Shown one piece after another: positions 25,877 through 34,743 of a stretch of DNA of 64,000 nt. Origin of the DNA: JOPF136 sp963773835 (GTDB lineage Bacteria > Acidobacteriota > Terriglobia > Acidiferrales > UBA7541); contig CAVZCQ010000001.1 of NCBI GenBank assembly GCA_963773835.1, forward strand, positions 124,001 through 188,000, read 5' to 3'. The position numbers and the translations under genes were made by a program. The notes under the pieces were generated by a model. It was not told where the DNA came from. It made no database searches and worked only from the letters and a program-made list of their open reading frames with translations. Each line of letters opens with the position of its first letter. The stretch's first letter is position 1.

Positions 25877-25976
25877 GGCCCAAGTGAGAGGGAACTGCAG
25901 CCCCGCGCGAAGAGTAAACGAAAAGACTAAGGAACGCCAGTGTTACGGTCCGGACCTCGCTGAGCGGGAGCGGCGA

Positions 25977-26570
25977 TTAGATCTTCCATCTCGGAATTAC
26001 GGCCGGAACGTATCGCCGATACGCCTCGAAGTCCTCCCCAAAAGCTTCCCGCAGCAGCCGCTCCTCCGCGCGCACGCGAATGGCCGTGCCGGCAGCAAAA
26101 ACCGGCACGGAAATCAGCAGGCTCCACCACACCCCAAACGTGAGACCCGTGGCGAGAAGCATTCCGAGCATGGCCGAGTAGATCGGATGGCGCACATAGG
26201 CGTAAGGTCCTCCCACCACCAGGCGATGGCCTTCCACGAGCCGCGCCACGTAGCTCCACTGCTTCCCCAGTTCACGCCGCGCCGCCACGGCCATCCACAC
26301 CGCTCCCGTGGCCACGAGCATAGCCAGCAGGCATGAGAGCCAGACCAAAGGCACAGGCAGCATGGAACCAGGAAACTGTTCTGTTTGCAGCCACCACGGC
26401 GGGAAGAAGCTCAGCGCTTGCAGCACAATGCCGGCCCGCGAGGACGGTTCGCGGCGGACTGCCGCCTCTTTCGCCGGCTTCATACGGCCCAGGAACAGCA
26501 GGAGCCAGGCAAACCACGAGAGGAGAACCCAGAGGCGCGCGAATCCCGCGATGCCGGAAAAAGAAGTCAC
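25977..26570 (-). CDS. Isoprenylcysteine carboxyl methyltransferase (ICMT)-like membrane protein
   Basis: 197 residues with about five hydrophobic spans. The C-terminal signature YVRHPIYSAML and the ending EERLLREAFGEDFEAYRRYV match the ICMT/phospholipid-methyltransferase fold, which binds SAM at the HP and Glu positions. The bacterial substrate is unknown. The start is GTG at 26570, overlapping the AlkD-like stop (GTGA), with GAGGAGG about 8 nt upstream. An in-frame ATG further upstream would lie inside the preceding gene and add a basic non-membrane stretch, so it was rejected. The coupling to a DNA-repair gene is curious. Confidence 0.82.
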   Translation of the reverse strand: MTSFSGIAGFARLWVLLSWFAWLLLFLGRMKPAKEAAVRREPSSRAGIVLQALSFFPPWWLQTEQFPGSMLPVPLVWLSCLLAMLVATGAVWMAVAARRELGKQWSYVARLVEGHRLVVGGPYAYVRHPIYSAMLGMLLATGLTFGVWWSLLISVPVFAAGTAIRVRAEERLLREAFGEDFEAYRRYVPAVIPRWKI

Positions 26571-27403
26571 CTGCCGGCCCTCCTCTGCAGGCGTGAGGCT
26601 GCCGCCGGACCTTCCCGGCCCTTTTTTCCACGCGCGCGCAGGCGCTTCTCGACTTCGGTGCTGCGCAGCTCGCGCAGCGCGTCCGCCGCGATCCAACGCG
26701 CCGCGCGCGAGCCCTGGCGCTGGATGCGCTGTGCCGCCGCGATGGCGCTGCGATTCAGCCGCAGATTGCGTTTGCCGATTTGGCGCAGCGCCCAGTTCAC
26801 TGCTTTGCGCACGAAGTTGCGTTCATCGTGCGCTTCCCTCTCATTGATGGGCAGCAGCCGCAGGAATTCCGCGTCCGGAGCCGATTTATCGTGGACGGCC
26901 AGATACGCCACGGTGGAGAATCCCGCCCGTTTTACGAATTCTTCCGGCCGCCGGCTCCAAGCGATGGCCTTCTTCCACGCGTGGGCCGTCCGCACGAAGA
27001 GATAGCAGCAGCAGGTGTCCACCACGTCCCAGGACGCAAACTCGCGGGCCCACTCCTCCATCAGCGATTCCGTCACCTGCGTGGGATCGGCCACCAATGC
27101 GGCGATGTGCCGCGCATCGTGCACTCCGCTCCCCCACAGTTCCAGCGCGAGAGCGTGATCGCGCCCCGCCTCGCGAGCCAGCGCGTGCATTTGCGGCGCG
27201 GAGAGTCCGTAGGCGTGCGCCGCGCGGATTCCGAAATAGGCCATCTTCTCGACCCCTCGCGGCGATCCGATCTGTTCCATCCGGGCGAGCATGGCCCGGC
27301 AGCGCTCCCGTGCGCTCGCCGCGTCCTGGAGCGGCGGATCGCGTCGCCGTCCGCTACGGCGCCCGGACGCAGCCGCTTCCGGCGATGGACCTCCTGTCTT
27401 CAT
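26567..27403 (-). CDS. DNA alkylation repair protein (AlkD-like, HEAT-repeat)
   Basis: 278 residues. From about residue 40 it follows the AlkD family: KMAYFGIRAAHAYGLSAPQM, then RDHALALELWGSGVHDARHI, DVVDTCCCYLFVRTAHAW, DERNFVRKAVNWALRQIGKR and AARWIAADALRELRS. AlkD-type glycosylases excise cationic alkylated bases without base flipping. The first 35 residues are Arg/Ala/Pro-rich and variable, so the start may be an internal Met (MLARMEQ, about residue 38). The C-terminus is basic. It overlaps the ICMT-like gene by 4 nt. It belongs to a minus-strand run with dtd and mutM. Confidence 0.88.
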   Translation of the reverse strand: MKTGGPSPEAAASGRRSGRRRDPPLQDAASARERCRAMLARMEQIGSPRGVEKMAYFGIRAAHAYGLSAPQMHALAREAGRDHALALELWGSGVHDARHIAALVADPTQVTESLMEEWAREFASWDVVDTCCCYLFVRTAHAWKKAIAWSRRPEEFVKRAGFSTVAYLAVHDKSAPDAEFLRLLPINEREAHDERNFVRKAVNWALRQIGKRNLRLNRSAIAAAQRIQRQGSRAARWIAADALRELRSTEVEKRLRARGKKGREGPAAASRLQRRAGR

Positions 27404-27512
27404 GCCCCCCTCCGATTTTCTGCCCGCCGCCAGCGGTTTGCGGAAATATCCCTGCGCTTTCGAGGACCTGCAGCCCGGTCCCGTGCAATCCCTGCGCGCC
27501 CCCAGGCGATTG

Positions 27513-27962
27513 CTAGAACAGTTTCGAGGAGTCGAGCAGGATCGTCACGGGCCCGTCGTTCACCAGTTCCACCTGCATGTGCGCGCGGAATACCCCCGTC
27601 TCTACCAGTACGCCCAGCCCGCGCAATTGTTTCGCAAACTCCTCATAGAGCGCGCTCGCCAGCTCGGGCGGAGCGGCTTCCAGAAACGACGGCCGCCGCT
27701 GTCCGCGCGCGTCGCCATACAGCGTGAACTGGCTCACCACCAGAGCCGCGCCGCCCGAATCGACGAGCGACCGGTTCATCTTCCTTTCCTGATCCGCGAA
27801 GATGCGCAGGTGAGCGGTCTTCTCCGCCATCTTCCTGGCGACCTCCGGTGTGTCGTCCCGACCCACCGCGAGCAGCACCACCAGTCCCGGGCCGATTTCG
27901 CCGATGGCACGCCCATCCACCAGCACACGCGCCCGGGTAACCCGCTGCAGCACGGCCCGCAT
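27513..27962 (-). CDS. dtd: D-aminoacyl-tRNA deacylase
   Basis: Removes D-amino acids (and glycine) mischarged on tRNA, a translation quality-control step. 149 residues, the family length. It has the invariant N-terminus MRAVLQRVTRARV, the catalytic SQFTLYGD (SQxxL motif) and the C-terminal NDGPVTILLDS, which holds the cross-subunit Pro (GP motif). It lies 25 nt after the M28 peptidase on the same strand. Confidence 0.96.
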   Translation of the reverse strand: MRAVLQRVTRARVLVDGRAIGEIGPGLVVLLAVGRDDTPEVARKMAEKTAHLRIFADQERKMNRSLVDSGGAALVVSQFTLYGDARGQRRPSFLEAAPPELASALYEEFAKQLRGLGVLVETGVFRAHMQVELVNDGPVTILLDSSKLF

Positions 27963-27987
27963 CGTGGCCTCCCGCCCTGGCGGTCCG

Positions 27988-29523
27988 CTATTGTCCTGGC
28001 GACCCGCCCGCCGACGGCGGCGCCGGCTTGCGGGGCAGCAACTGCGGCAACTGCGCGATGTTGAAGGCCACGGCCGCCATCACCTGCGCGCCCTCGACGA
28101 GGTCCGCCTCGTGCGCCTGGTCAAACGTATCGGCCTGCGTGTGATGCGTCTGGAAATATTGCGCCGGGTCCTGGATGCAGAAGAACCCAGGCACGCCGGC
28201 GGCCTCGAAGGAGGCATGGTCGCTCCCGCCCATCCACCGTTCGCTCAGCTCCAGCAGGCCCAGCGAGTGCAGCGGCGCCACAACTTTGGTCATGATCTCT
28301 TCATCCTGGTAATTGCGCATCAGGCTGATTGAAATCACGCGCCCCGTTCCGGTGTCGTGGATCAGCGCGGCGGAGATGCGCGGCAGCTCGTCTTTGTGCG
28401 CTGCCACGTAGGCGCGCGAACCGTTCAGCCCCTGTTCCTCCCCTGAGAAAAGCGCAAAACGGATGGTGCGCGCGGGCCGCAACCCGAGCTTCTGGAGCGC
28501 CCGGGCCGCCTCGAGCACAACCATCGCCCCCGTGCCGTTGTCAGTCGAGCCTGTCCCCAGGTCCCACGAATCCAGGTGTGCGCCGAGCACCACGATTTCG
28601 TCGGGCTTTATGGCCCCGCGCAACTCGGCCACGGTGTTGTAGACCTCTACGGGCTTTTCCGTGAATGCGTTCGTGATTTCCAGCTCCACTGTAACCGGCC
28701 CGCGCTTCATCAGCCGCCAGATCAGGCTGTAATTCTCGGAAGTGATGAACGCCGCGGGCACTGCCCCGATGGCATAGTTCCGCCCGCCCACTCCGGTCAT
28801 ATTGATTAGCCCATCGGGCTTTCCTGAATCCGTCAGCGTGGCCAGCACGCCTTCGTTTTTGAAGAATTCGTTGCGCTCCTGGGAAAACCGGTATCCGGGC
28901 CGCCCGGCAGGCGCGGGGCGCTCTGCGGGCCGTTGTGGCCGGACCAGCAGGATGGGGTCGCCCTCGGGCACGAGCATCGGATTCGGCGCGGGTTGATCGG
29001 CAGGCGGCAGCGGCAGCGGCTCGCTGCTGATCACCACCGCGCCTTTCAATTTCCCTTTGTACACCTCGAGCTCTTCTTTCGTCTGCGCCTTCACGTACAC
29101 CACCGGCCCGCGCACCGCCCCGTTTGTGCCCGGCCCCCACCCGTACGACGCTATCGTCAGCGGATGTTCGGCAGGGCTCACAATCCGCCCCCGCGCCGTC
29201 CCGCGAGTCCAGCCATGCGCGATGCTCCAGGCTTCCAGGTGCTGATTCGCCAGCCCATAGTCGGCAAACCTCTGCCGCGTCCACTCGTTCGCCTTCTTCA
29301 GGTTCTCGGACCCGGTCAGCCGCTGCCCGATCATGTCGGACATGTATTCGAGATTTGCCATGACCTCGTTGTGGTCGTGAATCTCCGCCAGAATCTTTTC
29401 GTCCGCCTCCGCGTTCGGGTCTTTCTCCGGAGCCGCAGGCTGCTGCGCGCGCAGAGCCCCGAGCCATCCGACAAGCGAGAGAAGCAACGCCAGAAAAAAT
29501 GCAGGCACACGTATGAGTTTCAT
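27988..29523 (-). CDS. Secreted M28-family metallopeptidase with PA domain
   Basis: 511 residues with a signal peptide (FFLALLLSLVGWLGALRAQ). A PA-like insert (VVYVKAQT to VVISSEP) lies before the catalytic domain. Zinc ligands are visible: VVLGAHLDSWD (His, Asp), STDNGTGAMV (Asp), FSGEEQGLNGSRAY (two Glu), and GGSDHASFEAAGVPG (His). It probably degrades peptides outside the cytoplasm. The start at ATG 29523 has GGGAGG 12 nt upstream; an ATG four codons earlier directly abuts that site and is less likely. Similar secreted M28 peptidases are abundant in acidobacteria. Confidence 0.9.
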   Translation of the reverse strand: MKLIRVPAFFLALLLSLVGWLGALRAQQPAAPEKDPNAEADEKILAEIHDHNEVMANLEYMSDMIGQRLTGSENLKKANEWTRQRFADYGLANQHLEAWSIAHGWTRGTARGRIVSPAEHPLTIASYGWGPGTNGAVRGPVVYVKAQTKEELEVYKGKLKGAVVISSEPLPLPPADQPAPNPMLVPEGDPILLVRPQRPAERPAPAGRPGYRFSQERNEFFKNEGVLATLTDSGKPDGLINMTGVGGRNYAIGAVPAAFITSENYSLIWRLMKRGPVTVELEITNAFTEKPVEVYNTVAELRGAIKPDEIVVLGAHLDSWDLGTGSTDNGTGAMVVLEAARALQKLGLRPARTIRFALFSGEEQGLNGSRAYVAAHKDELPRISAALIHDTGTGRVISISLMRNYQDEEIMTKVVAPLHSLGLLELSERWMGGSDHASFEAAGVPGFFCIQDPAQYFQTHHTQADTFDQAHEADLVEGAQVMAAVAFNIAQLPQLLPRKPAPPSAGGSPGQ

Positions 29524-29625
29524 CCGAATGTCCATCCTCCCTGAAGATTGCCGGTGAATCGCGGCAAGAACGCCCGATTCTAGTCGCCGCGCCATCCGAT
29601 TACAATCCGCCGCCCACGAGGCGCA

Positions 29626-29646
29626 GCCTGCCTGCTGTAGGCAGGC
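29626..29646. repeat. Palindrome GCCTGCCT / AGGCAGGC
   Basis: A 21-nt palindrome with 8-bp arms and a five-base centre (GCTGT), in the spacer between mutM and the M28 gene. It is a variant of the palindrome nested in repeat copy C (7157-7177). Confidence 0.6.
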
Positions 29647-29686
29647 CACTCCTGCCTGCGCCGAGGAACGAAGGGGCTGCGTTCCG

Positions 29687-30553
29687 CTAGCGCCTCCGTG
29701 GACGCCGACCCCGCCCGCGCGGCGCGCGCTGGCACTTTGGGCAGAAGTAGCTGCTCCGCCCGGCAACGATCACCCGCCGGATCGCAGTGCCGCATCGGTA
29801 GCAAGGTTTCCCCTCGCGCCCGTATGCGCGGTGCCGCCGCTGGTAGTTGCCGGGAGTTCCCGCGCTATCCACAAAATCAGAGATGGAGCTGCCCCGCAGC
29901 CGGATGGCATCGGCCAGCACTCGCCGCACAGCAGCGTAGAGCGCCCGGCGCTCTGCGTCTGTCAGCCGCGCCCCGAGGCGCCGCGGATGGATTCGCGCGC
30001 GCCACAGGCTCTCGTCCGTGTAGATGTTGCCGAGCCCGCGGAAGACGCGCTGGTCCAGCAGCAGCGCTTTAATCATCGCGCGCCGGTCCAGCGCCGCGCA
30101 GAATTTCCCATACGGCACTTCGAGCGGCTCCGTACCCAACCGCGAGAGGAACTCCGGCAGCTCTCCCGCGTCCAGCACCCGCATCCGGCCGAATCTGCGG
30201 ATGTCCGTGTAACGCAGTTCCCGCGCGTCGTCCAGCGCCAGCCACACGTGGGTGTGCGTGCGGACGGGCGTATCCGCCCGGCTGACCACGAACTGCCCGG
30301 TCATGCCCAGATGGACGAGGAGCCAGTTCACGATCCGGTTCCCGTTGCCGGACTGTGCCGACGAGAGGCGCAGGCCGATGAATTTGCCGAACCGGCAGAC
30401 CTCTTCGATCCGTGCGCCGGGCAGTGCGGCTTCCAGACGCTCCACGTCCACGATGAAGTCGGTTTTGCCCAGGCGCAGGCCCGTGATTGTGCGGCCGGAG
30501 AGCGCCGAGCGCAGCCCGCGGACCACGGTTTCGACTTCAGGAAGTTCCGGCAT
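29687..30553 (-). CDS. mutM: Formamidopyrimidine-DNA glycosylase
   Basis: Bifunctional glycosylase/AP lyase removing 8-oxoguanine and FaPy lesions. 288 residues. The N-terminus MPELPEVETVVRGL supplies the catalytic Pro2 and Glu3, and the DNA-phosphate Lys is in CRFGKFIGLRL. The helix-two-turn-helix segment is followed by a zinc finger (CYRCGTAIRR, then YFCPKCQR). A short Arg/Gly-rich tail extends beyond the finger. It is the promoter-proximal gene of the minus-strand repair and quality-control cluster. Confidence 0.95.
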   Translation of the reverse strand: MPELPEVETVVRGLRSALSGRTITGLRLGKTDFIVDVERLEAALPGARIEEVCRFGKFIGLRLSSAQSGNGNRIVNWLLVHLGMTGQFVVSRADTPVRTHTHVWLALDDARELRYTDIRRFGRMRVLDAGELPEFLSRLGTEPLEVPYGKFCAALDRRAMIKALLLDQRVFRGLGNIYTDESLWRARIHPRRLGARLTDAERRALYAAVRRVLADAIRLRGSSISDFVDSAGTPGNYQRRHRAYGREGKPCYRCGTAIRRVIVAGRSSYFCPKCQRAPRGRGRRPRRR

Positions 30554-30725
30554 CGCTATTCGACACTACCATAGCAGCGCGGGACGCGTCGTGATGCGGC
30601 GTACTTACTGGCGAGCCACATCCTTGCGTAGTGCCCTTCAATCACAATTCACCGCTATGTTATGCTCGCGCTGGTTGGCGGGGAACCAGGACCCCGCCCC
30701 GGCTATCCCTTCCGAGGAGACGATC

Positions 30726-31118
30726 ATGATCCAGAAAGCAACCGCGCTGTTGCGCGTGGAACGCGTCGAGCCTTCGCTCGGGTTCTGGGTGGACCGCCTG
30801 GGATTCCAGAAGGTGGTGGAAGTGATGGAGGGCGATTCCCTCGGCTTCGTAATCCTCTCCAAAGGCCACGTGGAAATCATGCTGCAGAGCCGCGCCAGCC
30901 TGGCGAAAGACCTGCCCATGCTGAGCGTCGGCGCGCTCACCCCAGCCGTGGTCTATATGGGTGTAACCGACCTGGCCGATATGGTCGCGAAGCTGAATCC
31001 TGCCGACATCATCGTTCCGAAACGCACCACGTACTACGGAATGGAGGAGGTGTGGGTGCGCGAACCCGGTGGCCACATGATCGGCATCGCCGCCCCCGGC
31101 TCCGAACCTGCCGCCTGA
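30726..31118 (+). CDS. VOC (glyoxalase/bleomycin-resistance fold) family protein
   Basis: 130 residues forming a single VOC module pair: LRVERVEPSLGFWVDRLGF opens the first beta-alpha-beta-beta-beta unit, and VWVREPGGHMIGIAAP, with the usual metal-side Glu region, ends the second. It may be a dioxygenase-like, glyoxalase or antibiotic-binding protein; the substrate cannot be told. The ATG at 30726 has GAGGAG about 7 nt upstream. The frame is open farther upstream, but only this part has family character. It is isolated on the + strand and converges on the cyclase gene. Confidence 0.87.
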   Translation: MIQKATALLRVERVEPSLGFWVDRLGFQKVVEVMEGDSLGFVILSKGHVEIMLQSRASLAKDLPMLSVGALTPAVVYMGVTDLADMVAKLNPADIIVPKRTTYYGMEEVWVREPGGHMIGIAAPGSEPAA

Positions 31119-31147
31119 TCCTCCTGACGGCATGTGTCTGCGCGCCC

Positions 31148-31966
31148 CTATGGCATTAGGGCGAAGACGCGCGCGGGTCCTCCCGAACCGCCTTCCAGAT
31201 TGATCGGGGCCACGATGAGGTACGCGTTCGCTTCCGGCAGCCAGGAGACATCCGCCAGATTTTCCACGTGGTAGAGGCCCGCGCCGTGCGAGAGCTGGTG
31301 CACTGGAAAATCCTTCGACGGGCCGTAGTCCACGCTTAGCGTGTCGATGGTCAGGCCCACAACGCCGCGCTGGATCAGCACTTTCACGGTTTCCACCGAA
31401 TACCCGGGGAAATGCATCACGCCCTTGGGGTCCATGTTCCGATACCGCTCTGTGTCCGGCCACCGCGCGGCCCAGTCGGTGCACATCACCACGATGGCAC
31501 CCCTGGGAATCGGACCATTGCGCGCCTCCCATTGCGTGATTTTCTCCGGTGCCAGCCGGTAGTCGGCGTCGCGACCGCTCTCCGCGCGCACATCCAGCAC
31601 CACCGCCGGCCCGTACAGGCGTCCCACCGGAATCTGGTCCACCGTCCAGCCGCCTTTCACAAAATGTGCCGGCGCGTCCAGATGCGTCCCGAAATGTTCG
31701 AGCGAGGTGAATTTGCGCGTAAAGTAGCCGTCTTTTTCGTACGTGGCATTCGACGTGGCTTCGAAGGGTTTCTCGTCGCCCGGCCACGCGGGATTGTCCG
31801 GGCCGAGCGCGTGCCCGATATCCACGATGCGCGAAAACGCAGCTCCCGCTGCCGGCACAGCGGAAACTCCCGCCCCGTTCTTCTCCCCCGTCCGCGCGAG
31901 CGCTGCCGCGGCCACCACGGCCGAGAGCACTGCGAGAGTCATCCTGAGTGCGCGTTTTCGATCCAT
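31148..31966 (-). CDS. Exported cyclase/kynurenine-formamidase-like hydrolase
   Basis: 272 residues with a signal sequence (LAVLSAVVAAAALA). The metal-binding signature of the cyclase family, HFGTHLDAPAHF, is intact near residue 92, and SHGAGLYHVENL lies near the C-terminus. Relatives hydrolyse N-formylkynurenine or isatin, and many have unknown amide substrates. Its start is 7 nt after the stop of the D-aminoacylase-like gene, so the two form an operon acting outside the cytoplasm on N-acyl or cyclic amides (inference). Confidence 0.85.
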   Translation of the reverse strand: MDRKRALRMTLAVLSAVVAAAALARTGEKNGAGVSAVPAAGAAFSRIVDIGHALGPDNPAWPGDEKPFEATSNATYEKDGYFTRKFTSLEHFGTHLDAPAHFVKGGWTVDQIPVGRLYGPAVVLDVRAESGRDADYRLAPEKITQWEARNGPIPRGAIVVMCTDWAARWPDTERYRNMDPKGVMHFPGYSVETVKVLIQRGVVGLTIDTLSVDYGPSKDFPVHQLSHGAGLYHVENLADVSWLPEANAYLIVAPINLEGGSGGPARVFALMP

Positions 31967-31973
31967 AGAAACC

Positions 31974-33698
31974 TCAATTCGCGCCTATCCAGGCGCGCCC
32001 GCGGATGGGGCGGCCGGGGCGGGCGTCGGTCATTTTTCCGTCGTCGAGCACGAGCTGCCCGTTTACGATTACGTATCGAATCCCTTCCGAATACCGGTTG
32101 GGGTCTTCAAATGTGGCTACGTCGCGCAGTTTTGAGTAGTCGAACAGCGTCACATCCGCCCACATGTCCGGGCGGAGGATGCCGCGATCTTCGATGCGCA
32201 TGATTTGCGCCGCGAGCGAAGTCATTTTCCGGATGGTCTGCTCCAGTGGCAGCAGGTGCAGGTCGCGCGTGTAACGCGCCAGAAGCCGCGGGAAGTTGCC
32301 GTAGGCGCGTGGATGCGTCCGCTCGCGCCCCAGCACCCCATCCGGCCGCACCGCGCCGTAATCGCAGCCGAACGCCACCCATGGCTCCACAAACGCGCGT
32401 TCGATGTCCTGCTCCTTCATCATGAACGTGATCTGTCCCGTCTGCATGCGGTCTTCGATCAGGATGTCGAACATAGCGTCGACGGCATCCTGCTTCCGTT
32501 CGCGAGCGATTTCGTCCAGGCGTTTTCCTTGCAGCCCGCGCAGCTTCTCGTTGGCCACGGAATTGATCAGGATGTCGTGGGCCATGTATTCGCGGAAGTG
32601 GCCCGCCATGGCGCGTTTGATCTTTGCGCGCGTGGCGGGATCTTTCAGCCGTTCGATGGCTTTGTCCGTGCCTCCTTCGAGCGCCCAGGAGGGCAGGTTC
32701 GCGCTCAGGCCGTTTGCGCCTGCCCGGTATGCGTAAATGTTTGCGGTCACCTCCTGGCCCGCCGCGCGCGCCTGGTTGATGCGCGCGATCACCTGGCCCA
32801 TCTTTCCCCAAACCGTCGCGCCGGAAACCTTCAGGTGGTAGATGTGCACGGGCAGGCCGGCCTCGCGGCCGATGCGCAGCGCTTCTTCGAGCGCTGGGAA
32901 AATGTCTTTCCCCTCGCTTCGCATGTGCGTGGAGTAAATGCCCCCGTAGTGAGCGGCGACTTTCGCCAGCTCGATGAGCTCGTCCGTCTTCGCGTACGTC
33001 CCCGGCGTGTAGATCAGCGCGGTAGAAATTCCCAGCGCGCCCTGCTGCATGGCGTCAGCCACGAGCCGGCGCATCGCGTCCAGTTCGGCGGGCGACGGAG
33101 CGCGGTTCTCGCTTCCCAGCACCGCTTTGCGCACGCGCGCCGCGCCCACGTTCGTGCCCAGGTTGATGGCGCTGCCCTGCCGCTCAAACCTCGCGAAATA
33201 CTCGCTGAATGTGCGCCAGTCGATCTGGATACCGTAGGGCGCCACGCCTTCCTGGTCTTCCGGCAGTGTCTTTTCGTTTTGAGGCGCAACGCTCGCCCCC
33301 TCGCCCGTGATCTCCGACGTGATGCCCTGGCGGATTTTGCTTTCGGCGCGGTTATCCACCAGCACCGTGTATTCGGATTGCCCGAGCATGTCGATGAATC
33401 CCGGCGTTACGTAGAGCCCGGTGGCGTCGATGCGGCGGCGCGCCGCGCATTCAGTGCCGCTGGCGCCGCACAGGTGTCCTATCGCGGCGATCCGCCCGTT
33501 GCGGATTCCTACGTCCGCGGCGAACCACGGGTTGCCCGTCCCGTCGATCACGTGCCCGCCGGTAATGACGATGTCGTAAGGCTCTGCGGCCGCAGCCGCA
33601 GTTCGACTGTTCATGTGCAGCGCGCTCGCCAGCAGCCCTGCGGCGAACACCACCGGCAGCAGTCCAGCCCACACCACAATGCGGTTCAGTCGGGTCAT
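31974..33698 (-). CDS. Exported D-aminoacylase/N-acyl-D-amino-acid deacylase-like amidohydrolase
   Basis: 574 residues with a signal peptide (VVWAGLLPVVFAAGLLASAL). Amidohydrolase landmarks are DIVITGGHVIDGTGNPWF, then PGFIDMLGQSEYTVL, ALIYTPGTYAKTDELI, GGIYSTHMRSEG (His) and VHIYHLKVSG (His). The first metal motif HxH, normally just after PGFID, is replaced by MLGQSE. The usual GNCG cysteine segment reads GEGAS. It is the upstream gene of the unit with the cyclase-like protein. The related family is known to tolerate changes at the first metal site, so activity is possible but not assured. Confidence 0.85.
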   Translation of the reverse strand: MTRLNRIVVWAGLLPVVFAAGLLASALHMNSRTAAAAAEPYDIVITGGHVIDGTGNPWFAADVGIRNGRIAAIGHLCGASGTECAARRRIDATGLYVTPGFIDMLGQSEYTVLVDNRAESKIRQGITSEITGEGASVAPQNEKTLPEDQEGVAPYGIQIDWRTFSEYFARFERQGSAINLGTNVGAARVRKAVLGSENRAPSPAELDAMRRLVADAMQQGALGISTALIYTPGTYAKTDELIELAKVAAHYGGIYSTHMRSEGKDIFPALEEALRIGREAGLPVHIYHLKVSGATVWGKMGQVIARINQARAAGQEVTANIYAYRAGANGLSANLPSWALEGGTDKAIERLKDPATRAKIKRAMAGHFREYMAHDILINSVANEKLRGLQGKRLDEIARERKQDAVDAMFDILIEDRMQTGQITFMMKEQDIERAFVEPWVAFGCDYGAVRPDGVLGRERTHPRAYGNFPRLLARYTRDLHLLPLEQTIRKMTSLAAQIMRIEDRGILRPDMWADVTLFDYSKLRDVATFEDPNRYSEGIRYVIVNGQLVLDDGKMTDARPGRPIRGRAWIGAN

Positions 33699-33833
33699 TT
33701 CCCTCTCCGGAAAAGTTGCAGAGGACGGGAGCTAGGATACTCCGAAGCAGCAGGCGGCAGCCAACCTGACGGGTCATCGCGCGTCCGGCCCGATTTTTGT
33801 TTTTCCCGCCGGAGGCGGGAGTTTCGCTACTTC

Positions 33834-34298
33834 TTACGGCAGTGGAATTCCGGGCTGCGCCACCAGCCCCGCCATGCGCAGCATCTCGGTGTATTCGGCT
33901 TCTGCGATGGACGAAATCACGAGGCGGACATTCTTCAGGAACTTCACGCGGCGCAGGACGGTATTGCGCCGCATCTCGACGAGCGACACCTGCTGAGGAA
34001 GGCGCTCCACGGCGCGCAGATCGATCACCACATTTCTGGTGCCCGGGTCTTGGGGGTCGGGATACGGGTCGCGCGCCACCTCAGCGATGGCGTACAGCGT
34101 CCGCTCCGGCGCAGCGTGGTAACACAGCACGCGATCGCCACGGCGCGTTTGTTTCAGCACGCGCAGCGTTTCCGGCCGAGCTCGAGGCGTGCGATACATC
34201 TCCTTCCCTTTCACAAAGAGGGTGTCCCAGTGGTAGTGATGCGGGTCGGCCGAGAACAGCCAGTACCGGCGATGGCTGACGGGCGGTGTCGTCTTCAA
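33834..34298 (-). CDS. EVE-domain (PUA-like) protein
   Basis: 154 residues: YWLFSADPHHYHWDTLF at the start, then RRGDRVLCYHAAPERTLYAI and AEVARDPYPDPQDP, matching EVE/YTH-like domains that bind modified bases in DNA or RNA. Bacterial EVE proteins often sit beside modification-dependent restriction genes, but none is adjacent here. The assignment rests on these motifs. It is not obviously in an operon. Confidence 0.85.
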   Translation of the reverse strand: MKTTPPVSHRRYWLFSADPHHYHWDTLFVKGKEMYRTPRARPETLRVLKQTRRGDRVLCYHAAPERTLYAIAEVARDPYPDPQDPGTRNVVIDLRAVERLPQQVSLVEMRRNTVLRRVKFLKNVRLVISSIAEAEYTEMLRMAGLVAQPGIPLP

Positions 34299-34388
34299 AT
34301 GGGGCGCACCCGGGCGGGACTATACACAAATCCGCTGGCAGGCGAGAATGGTTTTTGACTCCAGAAGAGAAAAAACGAGGTGAGGCGC

Positions 34389-34691
34389 CTAAAACTCGAC
34401 AAACAGGTCGTCGCCATGCACCTCAATGCGATAACAGCCCACACCCACGGCGGGGTTCAGGGCCGCCTTTCCCGTGGTCACATCGAACTGCCAGCCGTGC
34501 CACGGGCAGGTGACCTTCTGCCCGTCCAGCACCCCCTGGCCGAGCGGGCCACCGCGATGAAGGCACGTATTATCAATAGCATAGAAGCTGCCGCCCAGAT
34601 TGGCGATGGCCACGGTGTGGCCGTCGATCTGGAACTCCCGGATTTGGCCCGGGGCAATTTCGCTGGTCTTCGTGGCGCGAAGTAGAGGCAT
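34389..34691 (-). CDS. Rieske [2Fe-2S] ferredoxin-like protein
   Basis: 100 residues. The complete Rieske motif is present: CLHRGGPLG (Cys, His) and CPWHGWQFD (Cys, His), in the small NirD/ferredoxin type of fold, without a catalytic domain. It probably carries electrons for an oxygenase or reductase elsewhere. It follows nuoB by 52 nt on the same strand, with a hairpin (34710-34734) between them. Confidence 0.93.
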   Translation of the reverse strand: MPLLRATKTSEIAPGQIREFQIDGHTVAIANLGGSFYAIDNTCLHRGGPLGQGVLDGQKVTCPWHGWQFDVTTGKAALNPAVGVGCYRIEVHGDDLFVEF

Positions 34692-34709
34692 TCGCTGTTG
34701 TCTCCTGGT

Positions 34710-34734
34710 GGCACAGGCACTCTTGCCTGTGTGC
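34710..34734. other. Hairpin between nuoB and Rieske gene
   Basis: GGCACAGGCA and TGCCTGTGTGCC pair with a two-base bulge around CTCT. There is no T-tract on either strand. It is probably a dispersed palindrome or mRNA-stabilising structure. Confidence 0.5.
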
Positions 34735-34743
34735 CGTACCGCC

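Noticed and set aside
32205..34358. A 717-residue + strand frame opposite the D-aminoacylase-like gene
   Set aside because: Antisense shadow in high-GC DNA, with His/Arg/Val-rich sequence and no motif. The minus strand has a coherent amidohydrolase.
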